DNA of 64,000 nt from Adiantum capillus-veneris (taxonomy: Eukaryota > Streptophyta > Polypodiopsida > Polypodiales > Pteridaceae): positions 15,006,912 to 15,070,911 of the forward strand of contig CM043965.1 of the NCBI GenBank assembly GCA_014529385.2, read 5' to 3'. The notes under the pieces are model-generated. The model searched no databases. It was given only the letters and a program-made list of their open reading frames with translations, and was not told the DNA's origin. A program made the translations under genes and the position numbers. This document shows, piece by piece, positions 21,208-31,634 of the stretch (positions are counted from its first letter, which is position 1; every line of letters begins with the position of its first letter).

Positions 21208-22795
21208 TGTCATAATAATCAATATCTTATTCTCCTAAATGATTTTCTCATATTAAACTGATCATTTAATGTGGGGAAGTGCCACGGGAGAAAAGGCTAG
21301 AATATTGGTTAAGCTAGCAGACCGGCCACAGTAGGGATCCAAAGGAGGGAAAATAGGGATCCAAAGGGGGGGCCATTTGCAAAAGAGCCATGTGCAACAA
21401 TGGGCTAAAAAGACCCTAAGGTTCAGCCCATTAAGACTTCCAAAATGCTAAGGTTCCAAAATTCAAAGGTTGTGTCCAAAGGGTTAAAGCTTAGGGGGAA
21501 TTGGATGCTTTGTGTGCTCTCCAAAGTCAATGCATATCCCTACATGGGAGGGGGCGAGCCCTTCTTCTAGGGGATGAGAGAGAAAGCCAAACACACACAC
21601 ACACACAGGATCCCTTTACACAAAGGGAATGAGGGACACATGTCAGCTCCCTAGGCCAGATGCCCACAAGGTGTGCCCAGTTTCTATTGGATGACCCTTG
21701 AAGTGGACCAATGAGAATTAAGCTAGAGTAAATCTAGTTTAATTAATTTAAAAACATTTAATAAAAGAAACCAATGAGAATTAAGTCTCCTAGAAGACTA
21801 TTGGGCAGTCTCCCAAGGGGTCCAATGAGCATTCAGGAGCCCAATGGCTTGCCTGATTCCTATTGGCCAGGAGGCAAAGGGGTCCAATGAGAGTTTAATT
21901 GAATTATTAATTAACCTAAAGCTCTCACAAAAGGGGAAAGGGAGACACATGTCAAAAGGCTATCACTTATGCTGCTTAATGGTCATTGGCTTGACTTAGG
22001 GAGGGCCAATGAGGCTGGAGCAAGAGCAAATAGCAAGGGGGCTTGCCCAAGAGAGAGAGGGGGCTGATTTTTGCAAGGCATTATCACACACACACTCACA
22101 CAAGCCCATGTGTGAAGAAAGAGAAGACTATCTCTTCCCAAGCTTTAATGGATAGCTCATCACCTACTCCAAGCTTGTGAGATAGAAGCCTACATCAACA
22201 CTCTCTTGGCATGTGGATGCAAATCCAACCAAGAGCCAAGCTTCAATGCATGCTCATCTCCTCTACCAAGCTAATTACTAAGCTAAGCTATGCTAATATG
22301 AGTGATTATGTGAGGAGATGTACATCTTTCTCATAAGATACTCCTTCCTCTCTATCTACTCTCATACCCTGCTAGCTCTCACCATCTTCGAAGGTGTGTG
22401 AGGTCTTGGGTCTGAGAACGGGGATAATTAAAGTTGTGTTTTCTAAGTGTTTTCTTAGTGCATGAAGCTTTCATCTTCATTGCACTAGCTAGTCTTGAAG
22501 GAACACAAAGAATTGTATTGTACAATGTCTCTCTTGATGGGAGAAACCATAATACAAAGCCTTTTGGAGGGGGGACCGGCTCCATGCAAATACGGTCCTC
22601 AACTGTTGTCATTAGCTTAATTTCTCTCTCTTTTGAAAGTATTGTTGATGCTATCTAACTAGGTGTTATGATTTTTGTTGCTCTCTCCACCCAAGCACTC
22701 TTGTAATTCTCATTAGGAATCTATTCTAATGAAATGCCCACTATGTTCATGCTAATTTCCGCTACACACAAGTTATTAGGCCATTAAATGTTACA
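21208..22795 (+). repeat. Chromovirus copy 1 3' LTR (1588 bp)
   Basis: Starts TGTCATAAT and ends TGTTACA, followed by the target duplicate GGAGG. It differs from the 5' LTR by scattered substitutions and one fewer 63-bp unit. Confidence 0.95.
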
Positions 22796-22800
22796 GGAGG

Positions 22801-23106
22801 ACTCAGTCGATGGCTGCTCGTTTGAAAATCGTCTTCTCTGCGATGAAGTTGGAGCAATATCTACTTGCGGAATTTGACCTTTAATCTCTAGACCATGAGA
22901 TCGATAACACGGGTCTTGTAGTTGCTCTATCAGAAAGAGACCGTGATTGCATATGTGTTGAATGCAGATTTTTTGTTTTTAAAAGATCTGATGCTTGCAA
23001 TGTGCACAAGGACACGCCATCCTATCGTCCATACTTTATCTACCAATGATGCAACAAATAATTAAAACACTCTAGTTGTTATAACTACACACTACTAAGT
23101 ACATGA
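22801..23106. other. CACTA internal sequence, no recognisable gene
   Basis: It continues the CACTA element after the chromovirus. The minus strand should hold the 5' part of the transposase gene, but I find no convincing open frame. Confidence 0.5.
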
Positions 23107-23472
23107 CAACCTCACATTCTCTAGCCAGGCCCGATCCCTGCACACCTCGGTCTAGAGGTGCACGAAGATTAGGACCACAAGGTAATAATCTCGTCTTTAT
23201 TAGTCAATGACTATATATTAAAGTTCTTGAAGTCTGTGTGCACTTTTGAAGTCCGATTGCGTTTTTCAACTATTTGCTACTAGCTCTAACAACCTCACAT
23301 TCTCTAGCCAGGCCCGATCCCCGCACACCTCGGTCTAGAGGTGCACGAAGATTAGGACCACAGGGTAATAATCTTATCTTTATTGGTCAATGACTATATA
23401 TTAAGGTTCTTGAAGTCTGTGTGCACTTTTGAAGTCTGGTTGTGCTTTTTCTACTATTAATTTGACGCTAGC
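23107..23472. repeat. Two tandem copies of a 183-bp unit
   Basis: The block starting CAACCTCACATTCTCTAGCC at 23107 recurs at 23290 with a few substitutions. The end of the unit (AGTCTG, then TTTTCTACTA) recurs in the following CCTAA-rich section. Confidence 0.85.
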
Positions 23473-23893
23473 TCTAACCTAACCTATAATCTAACCTAAC
23501 TTTTAGCATAAACCTAACCTAACTTAATGAAACCTAACTTATAACCTAAACCTTACCTATAACCTAATCTAACCGAAGTTCGTTTGCGTTTTTAGAAGTA
23601 CACGAGTCATCTTCAAAGTTCGATTGCATTTTTTCTACTAGCAATTTGACACTAGCTCTAACCTAACCTATAATCTAACCTAACCTAAAACCTAAACCTA
23701 ACCTAACTTATAACCTAAACCTAAACTATAACCTAACCTAACCGAAGTCCATTTGTGGTTTTAGAAGTACATGAGTCATCTTCAAAGTCTGTTTGCGTTT
23801 TTTCTACTATTAATTTGTCGCTAGCTCTAACCTAACCTATAATCTTACCTAACCTATAACCTAAACCTAACCTAACCTAACCTAATATAAAAG
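23473..23893. repeat. CCTAAC-rich degenerate array with spacer blocks
   Basis: Runs of CTAACCTAACC and variants alternate about three times with a block containing AGAAGTACACGAGTCATCTTC and TTTGACGCTAGCTCTAACC. The unit is about 175 bases. The core pentamer is CCTAA. Confidence 0.8.
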
Positions 23894-25250
23894 TAACACA
23901 ATGGTGAGGTGTTTGGCAAAACGGCAAGCCATAAAGCGTGCCCACAATGCATATGCGATGTCAGCAAGCTCTATGGCTTGCCAATTTGGCAAAAGGCTCA
24001 CCATTGTGTTGTTTTTAAGGTTGCGAAGCGATTTTATGGCCTGAAAACCACTCGCAGACATATAGACAACACAATGGCAAGCCGTTGGCAATATGGCAAG
24101 CCATAGATCTTGCCCACAATGCATATTCCTTGTGGGCAAGCTTTATGGCTTGCCATATTGCCAAACGGATCGCCATTGTGTTGTTTTTAGGGACACGAGG
24201 CAATTTTAGCGCTTGAAAAGCACTCGCAAACATATAGACAACACAATGGCCAGTCGTTGGCAATATGGAAAGCCATAAAGCTTTCCCACAATGCATACTC
24301 TATGGCTTTCCGTTTTGCCAAACGGATCTCCATTGTGTTGTTTTTACGCAAGGCAATTTTAAAGTTTGAAAATTACTCGCGGACATATAGACAACAGAAT
24401 GGCTAGCCTTTTGGAAATAGGGCAAACCATAGAGCTTGCACACAATGCATATGCATTGTGGGAAAACTCTATGGCTTGTCGTATTGCCAAACATCTTGCC
24501 ATTGTGTTGTTTTTAGGGTTGCTTAGCTATTTTAGGGCTTGAAAACCGCTTGCAGACATAAAAACAACACAATGGCAAGTTGTTGGCAATACGGAAAGCC
24601 ATAGAGCTTGCCCTCAATGTATATGCCTTGCGGGCAAGCTTTATGGCTCAGCTTATTGCCAAACGGATCGCCATTGTGTTGTTTTTAGGGACACGAGGCA
24701 ATTTTAGCGCTTGAAAATCGCTAGCAAACATATAGACAACACCATGGCGAGCCGTTTGGCAATACAACAAGCCATAAAGCTTGCCCACAATGCATATGCA
24801 TTGTAAGAAAGATCTATGGCTTGCTGTATTGCTAAAAGGCTTGCCATTGTGTTGTTTTTAGGGCCGCTTAGCTATTTTAGGATTTGAAAACCGCTTGTAG
24901 ACATATAGAAAACAGAATGGCGAGCCGTTTGACAATACGTCAAGCCATAGAGCTTGCCCACAATGCATATGCATTGTGGGAAAGCTCTATGGCTTGCCGT
25001 ATTTCCAAACGACTTACAATGGTGTTATTTTCAGGGCCGCTTAGCTATTTTAGGACTTGAAAACCGCCCGCGGACATATAAATAGCACAATGGCGAGCCA
25101 TTGGCAATACGGAAAGCCATAGAGCTTGTCCACAATGCATATACGTTGTCGGTAAGCTTTATGGCTTTCCGTATTGATGAACGGATCGACATTGTGTTGT
25201 TTTTAATATACGTTGTGGGTAAGCTCTATGGCTTGCTGTATTGTCGAACG
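23894..25250. repeat. Array of about eight tandem units (about 173 bp), each an imperfect palindrome
   Basis: Units start at about 23894, 24065, 24237, 24391, 24562, 24736, 24910 and 25081, with a partial ninth from 25206. Each has about 120 bases of inverted repeat running from ACAACACAATGGC through TTGGCAATA, GCAAGCCATAGAGCTTGCC and CACAATGCATATGC back to GCCATTGTGTTGT, then a spacer of about 50 bases (TTTTAGGG, then CTTGAAAACC, then GACATATAG). The unit at 24237 is shorter (about 154). No protein frame is conserved across units. Confidence 0.9.
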
Positions 25251-25560
25251 TAGCTTAACCTAACCTAACCTAACCCAATGTAGCTTAACCTACCGTAGAT
25301 TAACTTAACCTAACCTAACGTATAAGATAACCTAACTTAACTTAGTGTAGCGTAACCTAAACTAACCTAATATAACCTAACTTAACATAGCTTAACTTAA
25401 TCTAACCTAAGTATAAGATAACTTAATGTAACCTAACCTAATGCAACCTAACCTAACGTATAACCTAACTTAACGTAGCTTAACTTAACGTAACCTAACG
25501 TATAAGATAACCTAACGTAACCTAATCTAACTTAACTTATAACCTAAACTTAACCTAAAA
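25251..25560. repeat. Second CCTAA-rich degenerate array
   Basis: Runs of CTAACCTAACC, CTTAACGTAGC and CGTATAAGATAACC with TAACCTA as common core. It is not the canonical plant telomere heptamer. Confidence 0.8.
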
Positions 25561-26180
25561 CATAATCCCCATCAATTGCATAATTTAAAAAACGACATAA
25601 TTCAAAACGAAATTTCTTCAAAACAAGATTTTTTCATAAACCAAAACAAAAAAATTTCATAATTTAAAATAAAATTTTCACATCACAAACCATAATTTCT
25701 TTTAAAGAATTGAAAGTTTAAAGCATGAAATTTTCTTTTATTAATATACAAATTAATTTAAATAAATTTAATATGCATTTAAAGGTTCGGGCACTCACAT
25801 TCATCCTATTTGAGCAATGAAAGTTGTTGTAAAAGTCCTAGAACTTGCAAAAACGGACACACAAACACAAAGTTAAACCCTAAACCCTAAATCTACAAGT
25901 AAACATAAAAAAAATCTTACCTTAGTGTTATGGGCACTAGATCTGTGAAAGATTAGCACTTTCGATAGCTTGTTTCACACTAGATCTATGAGAGATGAGG
26001 AAGAAGAGAGCTTGAGAAAACGTGCAAGAAGAAGAGAAATGCGCAAAGAAAGCCCGCGGTTTCATTTTTTGCAGGTGTTGTCGGTACAGAAGTCGGCATA
26101 GGCGTCGGAATAGCCATCGGAGCAAGCGTCGAAAAGTGCATGTGCACTGATGTCGAAAATTTGAAAATGAAAATAACTAC
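25561..26180 (-). other. CACTA right end: probable 5' region of the transposase gene
   Basis: AT-rich, with no long frame. On the minus strand it would be upstream of the TNP2 gene. Telobox repeats (AAACCCTAAACCCTAAA) lie at 25875-25891. A donor-like AAGGTAAGA on the minus strand near 25915-25925 could mark a 5' untranslated intron. Clustered TCGG motifs lie at 26085-26130. Confidence 0.5.
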
Positions 26181-26329
26181 AGATGCAGTCAACAAAATCA
26201 TTCAGGAGAAATTGCAGACAATTGGGAATGAATCAGTTTGGAATGTCAAGAAAACCATATTGTCAGGTTTGTCAAAGATTTGGTCATGAATATGAAAATT
26301 GTTATTATAATCCAGATTTCAGGGGAAGA
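26181..26329 (+). pseudogene. Gypsy-B1 gag, zinc-knuckle segment
   Basis: Resumes the gag frame after the CACTA element. CQVCQRFGHEYENC is a CCHC zinc knuckle for RNA binding. It is cut at 26329 by Copia-A2 after NPDFRG; gag resumes at 31635. Confidence 0.82.
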
Positions 26330-26557
26330 TGTTACCATATACATGTGTTAGTGATGTGTGTGAACACACTAGGACCGCCGGGGCATTTTTTCCCTCTTTA
26401 GGAGGTTTTTTCCCCCGTGCAGTGTATATACGCCCATCACTCTAGGGCTATCTATTTTTTTCCATTGAACACTAAGTTATACACTCTCTATTGTGTGCCT
26501 TGAGCTTCCTTCATCTTCTCCAAGCTATGTGTGTTCTCTGTAACCCTAATTCCAACA
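26330..26557 (+). repeat. Copia-A2 5' LTR (228 bp)
   Basis: Starts TGTTACCATATAC and ends TAATTCCAACA. A tRNA-Met primer site (TTGGTATCAGAGCAGG) begins at 26559. A GTATATACGC stretch near 26423 may contribute a TATA-like element. Confidence 0.93.
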
Positions 26558-26919
26558 ATTGGTATCAGAGCAGGTCACGTCCTCCCGGGCTTAGTCGCCA
26601 GCTGCTCCAGCACACGCCTGCTCACTTTCCCTGACTTCAGTGAGCTTTGGCAAGCGTTCGCAGGTCGACAAATATTTTGGGCAAGCTCGAAGAGCTTGGT
26701 ATGCTCAGAATTTTGATTTGGGCTCATTTCGGCCTCCGTTTCCACTACGGGCAGTACTGCATAGGCTATTTCGTCATTTTGTGCAGAATTTCAGTCAGTG
26801 CCGTTTTCTGCATAACAGGTGCCTTATAGTCTTCTATGGTTTGTGCTATATAGCACAGGTTGTTCCCGCTCCATTTCTCCTATTTTCGGGCACTTTTCAC
26901 ATCAGGTGCAGCATTTACC
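26558..26919 (+). other. Copia-A2 primer site and leader
   Basis: About 360 untranslated bases between LTR and gag. Only short frames are present and none is recognisable. Confidence 0.7.
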
Positions 26920-27528
26920 ATGGCTGACAACAACAACACAGATGTGTTCAAGATGTTTGCTGCTGAGGACAGGTTGGATGGGGACAACTACCCTATGTGG
27001 GCTTATATGATGCAACATGTTCTTGTGTCAAAGGGTGTCTGGAACATTGTGCAGGGCATTGATGTACGTCCCGGTTCTGAGGATGTAGGCGATGTTGAGG
27101 ATGTTGCAGGTCTTGCTGCAAGGATTGCAGCTGTTAGAGTTGTTTTGCCTACGGCAGAACAAGCTCACTGGGCTGTTAAGGATGTGCAGGCTCATGCATT
27201 GATTGCGTTGTCTGTGAAGCGCACCATTGTTCCTCACATCCGTTCAGCAAAATTTGCAAAACAGGCTTGGGATATTCTAACACGTCTTTATGCAAGCCGC
27301 AATGAGGCTAAAATTGCTTTGCTGCGTAAAGAGCTGGAGTCGAAGATTATGCATGAGGAAGATGATTGGACACTTTCCTTGCTAGTGTCAAGGATATCAA
27401 TGAGCAGCTTATTTCTGCAGGTGAAGTCATTTCAGACAGTTCCCTTGTGCAGACTGTTCTTGATGCCTTACCAGATTCCTACCAGACTTTTGCTAGTACT
27501 GGAGACTGATGACCCAAGGAAATCCTGA
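26920..27528 (+). pseudogene. Copia-A2 gag, frameshifted
   Basis: ATG at 26920 starts MADNNNTDVFKMFAAEDRLD, then GDNYPMWAYMMQHVL, the standard copia gag opening. The frame is good to about 27374. A one-base indel there moves the family-like sequence (SVKDINEQLISAGEV, then LDALPDSYQTF) to another frame, and a second indel near 27505 moves it into the pol frame. Gag would form the particle shell. Confidence 0.85.
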
Positions 27529-30500
27529 AGTTGTCAAGTTTGATGCATTATGCACATTGCTGTTGCAAGAGTCACTTTCTAGAAAAAACAAGACTAGGCA
27601 GCGTGCAGTTGAACAGGCTTTTATTGCTTCTCAAAGAAAGGGTGGTAACAGTAATGCAGCCACTTCTTATGGTCCTGCTGCGAGTGGCAAAAATTCTGTT
27701 CCTAATGCTTCTGCTGGTAGTACTTCGTCTGGCAATTCTGGTGATAAGGGAAAAAAGAAGATGCGTTGCCATTATTGTAAAGCCAATGATCACTTGATCA
27801 AGTCGTGTCCTAAGTTGAAGGCCAAAGAGGCTAAGAAGAAAGAGGGTGGTTCCACTGCAAATGCTGGTTCCACTACAAATGCAGCCATTGTTGACTCTTC
27901 TGTGAAAGGAGACTGTGTTGATGATGTTGATGTAGAATGGGCTTTTAGCGCAGAGTGCACTTACAATCCTGTTGTCCATTATGCATGCTTGTTAGTTGCT
28001 GCAAATTCACATGTGTGGTATTTCGAGAGTGGTGCTACAAAGCACATTACCTCACATCGTGAATTGTTTACCTCTCTCGAGTCTGTCCCTCATGGGAATT
28101 CAGTCACTTGTGCCAACAACGCCTCTTATCCAGTTCAGGGAGTTGGAAAGGTTGTGCTTACTGCTGCTAATGGCAGTTCCTTCACACTTGTTGATGCACT
28201 TTATGTACGTGGGATCAAGAAGAATCTCTTGTCTGGATCCGCACTTGCTAGACTTGGACTTGTAGTCAAATTTGTGGATGATAGATGTACAGTTCATGAT
28301 CTCAGTTTCGGTGATGAAATTGTTGCATCTAGGCTTTTGTACCGTGGGTTGTATAAGTTCACTTTGTATGACAAGTGTGGACAAAATTTTGCAAATGCTG
28401 TTGCAGATTCAAGGGCTATTTCAAATGCAAAACTTTGGCATGCACGTTTTGGTCATCTGAATTTTGCCAGTTTGCTGCATTTGCATAAATCTGATATGGT
28501 TGCTTCTTTGCCCCCTCTTGAAGCACATGTCAAACATGTTTGTGAAGGTTGTATTTTGGGTAAGATGCAGTGTTCTAAATTTCCAAAGGATGCTTCAGTT
28601 CGGGCCACATGCAGGATGCAGCTTGTGCATAGTGATGTTTGTGGGCCCATGCAAACTCCGTCCTTGGGCAATTACCTGTACTTCGTGACTTTCATTTATG
28701 ACTACTCCAGGCATGCATGGGTATTTCCGCTTAAAGCGAAGTCCGAAGTTTTTATGTGCTTCAAACAATTACTGGCTATGGCTGAAAATGTCTCGAAATG
28801 TACTATGGGCACCCTCCGTTCCAATCGAGGGGGGGAGTATATGTCTTATGAATTAAGTGCATTTCTGGCTAATCGTGGGATAAAACACCAATGTACAGTG
28901 CCTTATACACCTCAGCAAAATGGTGTTGCTGAGAGGAAAAACAGGTCACTGACGGAAATGGCACGATGTATGGTCAAAAGTCAAGCTTTACCGCATTCTT
29001 TTTGGCTTGAGGCCATCATGTGTGCCACTTATGTACTTAACAAGTGTCCTACGAAAGCTTTGCAGTCTATTACTCCGTATGAAGCATGGCATGATAGAAA
29101 GCCTTCTATTGAGCACATGCGTGTTTTTGGCTGTTTGGCATATGCTTTGGTGCCACAAGTGCAGCGCAGAAAATTGGATGATAAGGATGTCAAATGTATT
29201 TTTGTTGGTTATAGTGCTGAAAGCAAAGGTTACAGGTTGTATCATCCGCAAACAAAACGTATTTTGGTTTCTCGGGATGTAGTGTTTGTGGAAGATTCTG
29301 TTCAGCCCTTGCTGTCATGCACTAGAGACAGTAATGTAAGCTCATAGGACATTTATGACACTTTGTTGCCTCTTTTCAGTGGTGGAAATACCAATGCAAG
29401 TTCCAATGAGGCAAATGTACAACCTATGGGGGTTTCTGAAAATGTTTTAGATCAGCCTATTACTGATGCGGATGTACATGATGTACTTGATGAGGAAAGG
29501 GCTGAAAATGAGCAGGCTAGAGGTATGCCAAAATGGCTGGTGCACACTTTGCGTGACAGTAAATTGGATGCACCTTTGTCTAGTCGTACTCGTTCACGCT
29601 CTCGCCATGCATCTTATGCATCAGATTGTTATGCTTTGGCTGTGTCTAGTTTACATGATGTTGAGGAGCCTCTATCTTTTGATGAAGCATAGAATTCAGA
29701 AAATTGGATGGCTGCCATGCAATCAGAATATGATGCACTTATAGAGAATGACACATGGACTTTATGTGATTTGCCTCCTGGCAAAAAGGCCATTGGTACG
29801 AAGTGGGTTTACAAGTTGAAACGCAAACCGGATGGTGAGATCGATCGCCATAAGGCTCGACTTGTTGCAAAGGGTTATGCACAGCAAAAAGGCATAGATT
29901 ATGAAGAGACTTTTGCTCCCACTTGTCTTATGACTACTGTGCATTTTCTATGTGCATTGGCAGCTCATTTGCGTTGGGATGTACATCAATCAGACATTGT
30001 TACTGCTTTCTTGAATGGTGACATATTTGAGGAAGTTTATGTAACGCAGCCTTGCGGTTTTGTCATAAAAGGACAAGAGGACAAAGTGTGCAAATGTAAC
30101 AAGGCTTTGTATGGGTTGAAGCAATCTCCTCGTGCTTGGTATGAGAAAGCTGACACTCATTTGGTCAAACAAGGCTTTCGTAACAGTCCAACAGAAAGCA
30201 CATTGTATGTAAAGCATGAGGGTGATGTATTTCTCATCGTGGTTCTTTATGTTGATGATTTGCTGATCACTGGACCAAATGAGAGACATATTGCTGAATT
30301 TAAGGCTGATTTGAATGCTACTTTCAAGATGAAAGATTTGGGGCTGTTGCATCATTATTTGGGTATACAGTTTAAGCAGTGTGATGGTGGTATTGCCTTG
30401 TGTCAGAAAAGTTACATAGAGACATTGCTATGTAAGTTTGGACTTGATGTCACTCTTTACCAAACTGTTGTTGGCTGCCTCATTTATGTATGCAACACAA

Positions 30501-31129
30501 GGCCAGATATTCAGTTTGCAGTCTCACAGGTCAGCAGATTTATGCATAGCCCAGGGTCTAAGCATTGGCAGGCTGTCAAGAGGATTTTCCACTTCCTTAG
30601 TGGCACTTTACATCTTTGCTTGTTTTATCCCAAGGGGGGATCATTGCCGCCAGACTTACATGCTTTTTCGGACTCAAATTGGGTTGGTTGTTTTGACACG
30701 CTAGTGTCCACAAGTGGTTTTTGTTTCATGCTTAGCAGTTCATGTATATCATGGTTGAGCAAGAAGCAACCTACTGTGGCCACTTCGAGTTGTGAGGCTG
30801 AGTACAGGGCAGTCTTCATAGCTACGGTTGAGTGTGTATGGCTCATACGCCTTATGGCTGATTTGGGTGTTGGACAGGACACTGACAACACTATCTACAC
30901 TGACAGTCAGAACGCATTGGCAGTTGCGAGGAACCCAGTTTTTCATGCTCTCACAAAGCACATTGAGGTGCATTACCACTATGTCAGGGAGAGGCTCTCA
31001 GCGGGAGAGATCAGCTTGGCTTATGTGCCAACACAGGACAACCTTGCAGATCTTTTCACAAAGGCATTGTCTCGTGAGAAGCTTGAAGCTTTCCGCAAAG
31101 CTTTGGGCTTACTCCCCTTTGTGGACTGA
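27509..31129 (+). pseudogene. Copia-A2 pol region (protease, integrase, reverse transcriptase, RNase H)
   Basis: One frame over 3.6 kb with only two stops, TAG at 29345 and TAG at 29690. The zinc knuckle CHYCKANDHLIKSC lies near 27768. The protease box reads ESGA where DSGA is expected. Integrase has VHSDVCGPM, RSNRGGEY (Asn where the second catalytic Asp should be) and NGVAERKNR. Reverse transcriptase has KWVYKLKRKPDGE, LYGLKQSPRAWYE and LYVDDLLITG; about 84 bases present in Copia-A1 are missing in frame after KFGLD near 30450. RNase H includes SCEAEYRAV and TDSQNALAVARNP. It is inactive as it stands. Confidence 0.9.
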
Positions 31130-31204
31130 TCCTGTCCTCAGGGCATGGCACTTCCCTTTACTCATGTGCCAGCTCTCGTTCATTGCATCACTCCAGGGGG
31201 GATT

Positions 31205-31409
31205 TGTTACCATATACATGTGGTAGTGATGTGTGTGAACACACTAGGACCACTAGGGCATTTTTTCCCTCTTTAGGAGGTTTTTTCCCCCGTGCATTGT
31301 ATATACGCCCATCACTCTAGGGCTATCTATTTTTTTCCATTGGACACTAAGTTATACACTCTCTATTGTGTGCCTTGATCTTCCTTCGTCTTCTCCAAGC
31401 TGTGTGTGT
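31205..31409 (+). repeat. Copia-A2 3' LTR, lacking its last 23 bp
   Basis: Preceded by a polypurine tract (CCAGGGGGG, near 31194). It matches the 5' LTR up to GCTGTGTGTGT, where it runs directly into the inverted LTR; the final 23 bp are missing. Confidence 0.92.
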
Positions 31410-31634
31410 TGGAATTAGGGTTGCAGAGAACACACACAGCTTGGAGAAGACGAAGGAAGATCAAGGCACACAATAGAGAGTGTATAACTTAGTGTGCAAT
31501 GGAAAAAAATAGATAGCCCTAGAGTGATGGACGTATATATTATGCACGGGGGGAAAAACCTCCTAAAGAGGGAAAAAATGCCCCACCGGTCCTAGTGTGT
31601 TCACACACATCACTACCACATGTATATGGTAACA
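31407..31634 (-). repeat. Copia-A2 inverted LTR (228 bp)
   Basis: Reverse complement of a full LTR, from TGTTGGAATT at 31407 to GGTAACA at 31634. With the preceding LTR it forms a near-perfect palindrome of about 430 bp with almost no spacer. The two share TGT at the junction. GAAGA follows directly. Confidence 0.93.

Larger units (their letters stand above)
13746..22795 (+). mobile_element. Chromovirus copy 1 (Ty3/gypsy with chromodomain)
   Basis: A 9050-bp element with LTRs at 13746-15393 and 21208-22795, starting TGTCATAAT and ending TGTTACA, flanked by GGAGG on both sides (13741-13745, 22796-22800). Internal order is tRNA-Met primer site, gag with CCHC knuckle, protease, reverse transcriptase, RNase H, integrase and a C-terminal chromodomain, which is chromovirus order. 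Damage includes in-frame stops at 17107, 18055, near 18850, near 18903 and at 20738, frameshifts near 18650 and 20400, and a fold-back near 20135-20344. The LTRs remain very similar. Confidence 0.95.
10323..26180 (-). mobile_element. CACTA (En/Spm) DNA transposon, split by chromovirus copy 1
   Basis: The left end starts CACTACAACACGTC. It is preceded by AGA (10320-10322), and AGA follows at 26181-26183, as expected for a 3-bp target duplication. Removing the insert plus one AGA leaves the Gypsy-B1 gag frame in phase. Both ends carry clusters of TCGG/CCGA motifs (10345-10530 and 26085-26130), like the subterminal repeats of CACTA elements. The transposase relics on the minus strand (11394-13580) match TNP2-type proteins. 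The right end does not show the expected inverted CACTA terminus; it finishes AACTAC, so it is mutated or slightly truncated. The rest is repeats and the nested chromovirus. Confidence 0.82.
26330..31634 (+). mobile_element. Copia-A2: Ty1/copia element ending in an extra inverted LTR
   Basis: GAAGA flanks the whole unit (26325-26329, 31635-31639). The order is 5' LTR (26330-26557), primer site, gag, pol, a 3' LTR lacking its last 23 bp (31205-31409), then a full-length LTR in the opposite orientation (31407-31634). The target duplication includes the inverted LTR, so the composite behaves as one insertion. Gag has two frameshifts and pol two stops; catalytic residues of protease and integrase are changed. 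It is the same family as Copia-A1. Confidence 0.92.

Noticed and set aside
23000-25300. CRISPR array
   Set aside because: Repeats are long, palindromic and variable without unique spacers, and the DNA is plant nuclear.
23473-25560. True interstitial telomere
   Set aside because: The motif is CCTAA/CCTAAC with many variants, not the plant CCCTAAA heptamer, and it sits inside a transposon.
31407-31634. A second, independent solo LTR insertion
   Set aside because: No separate target duplication exists at the junction, and GAAGA surrounds the whole composite.
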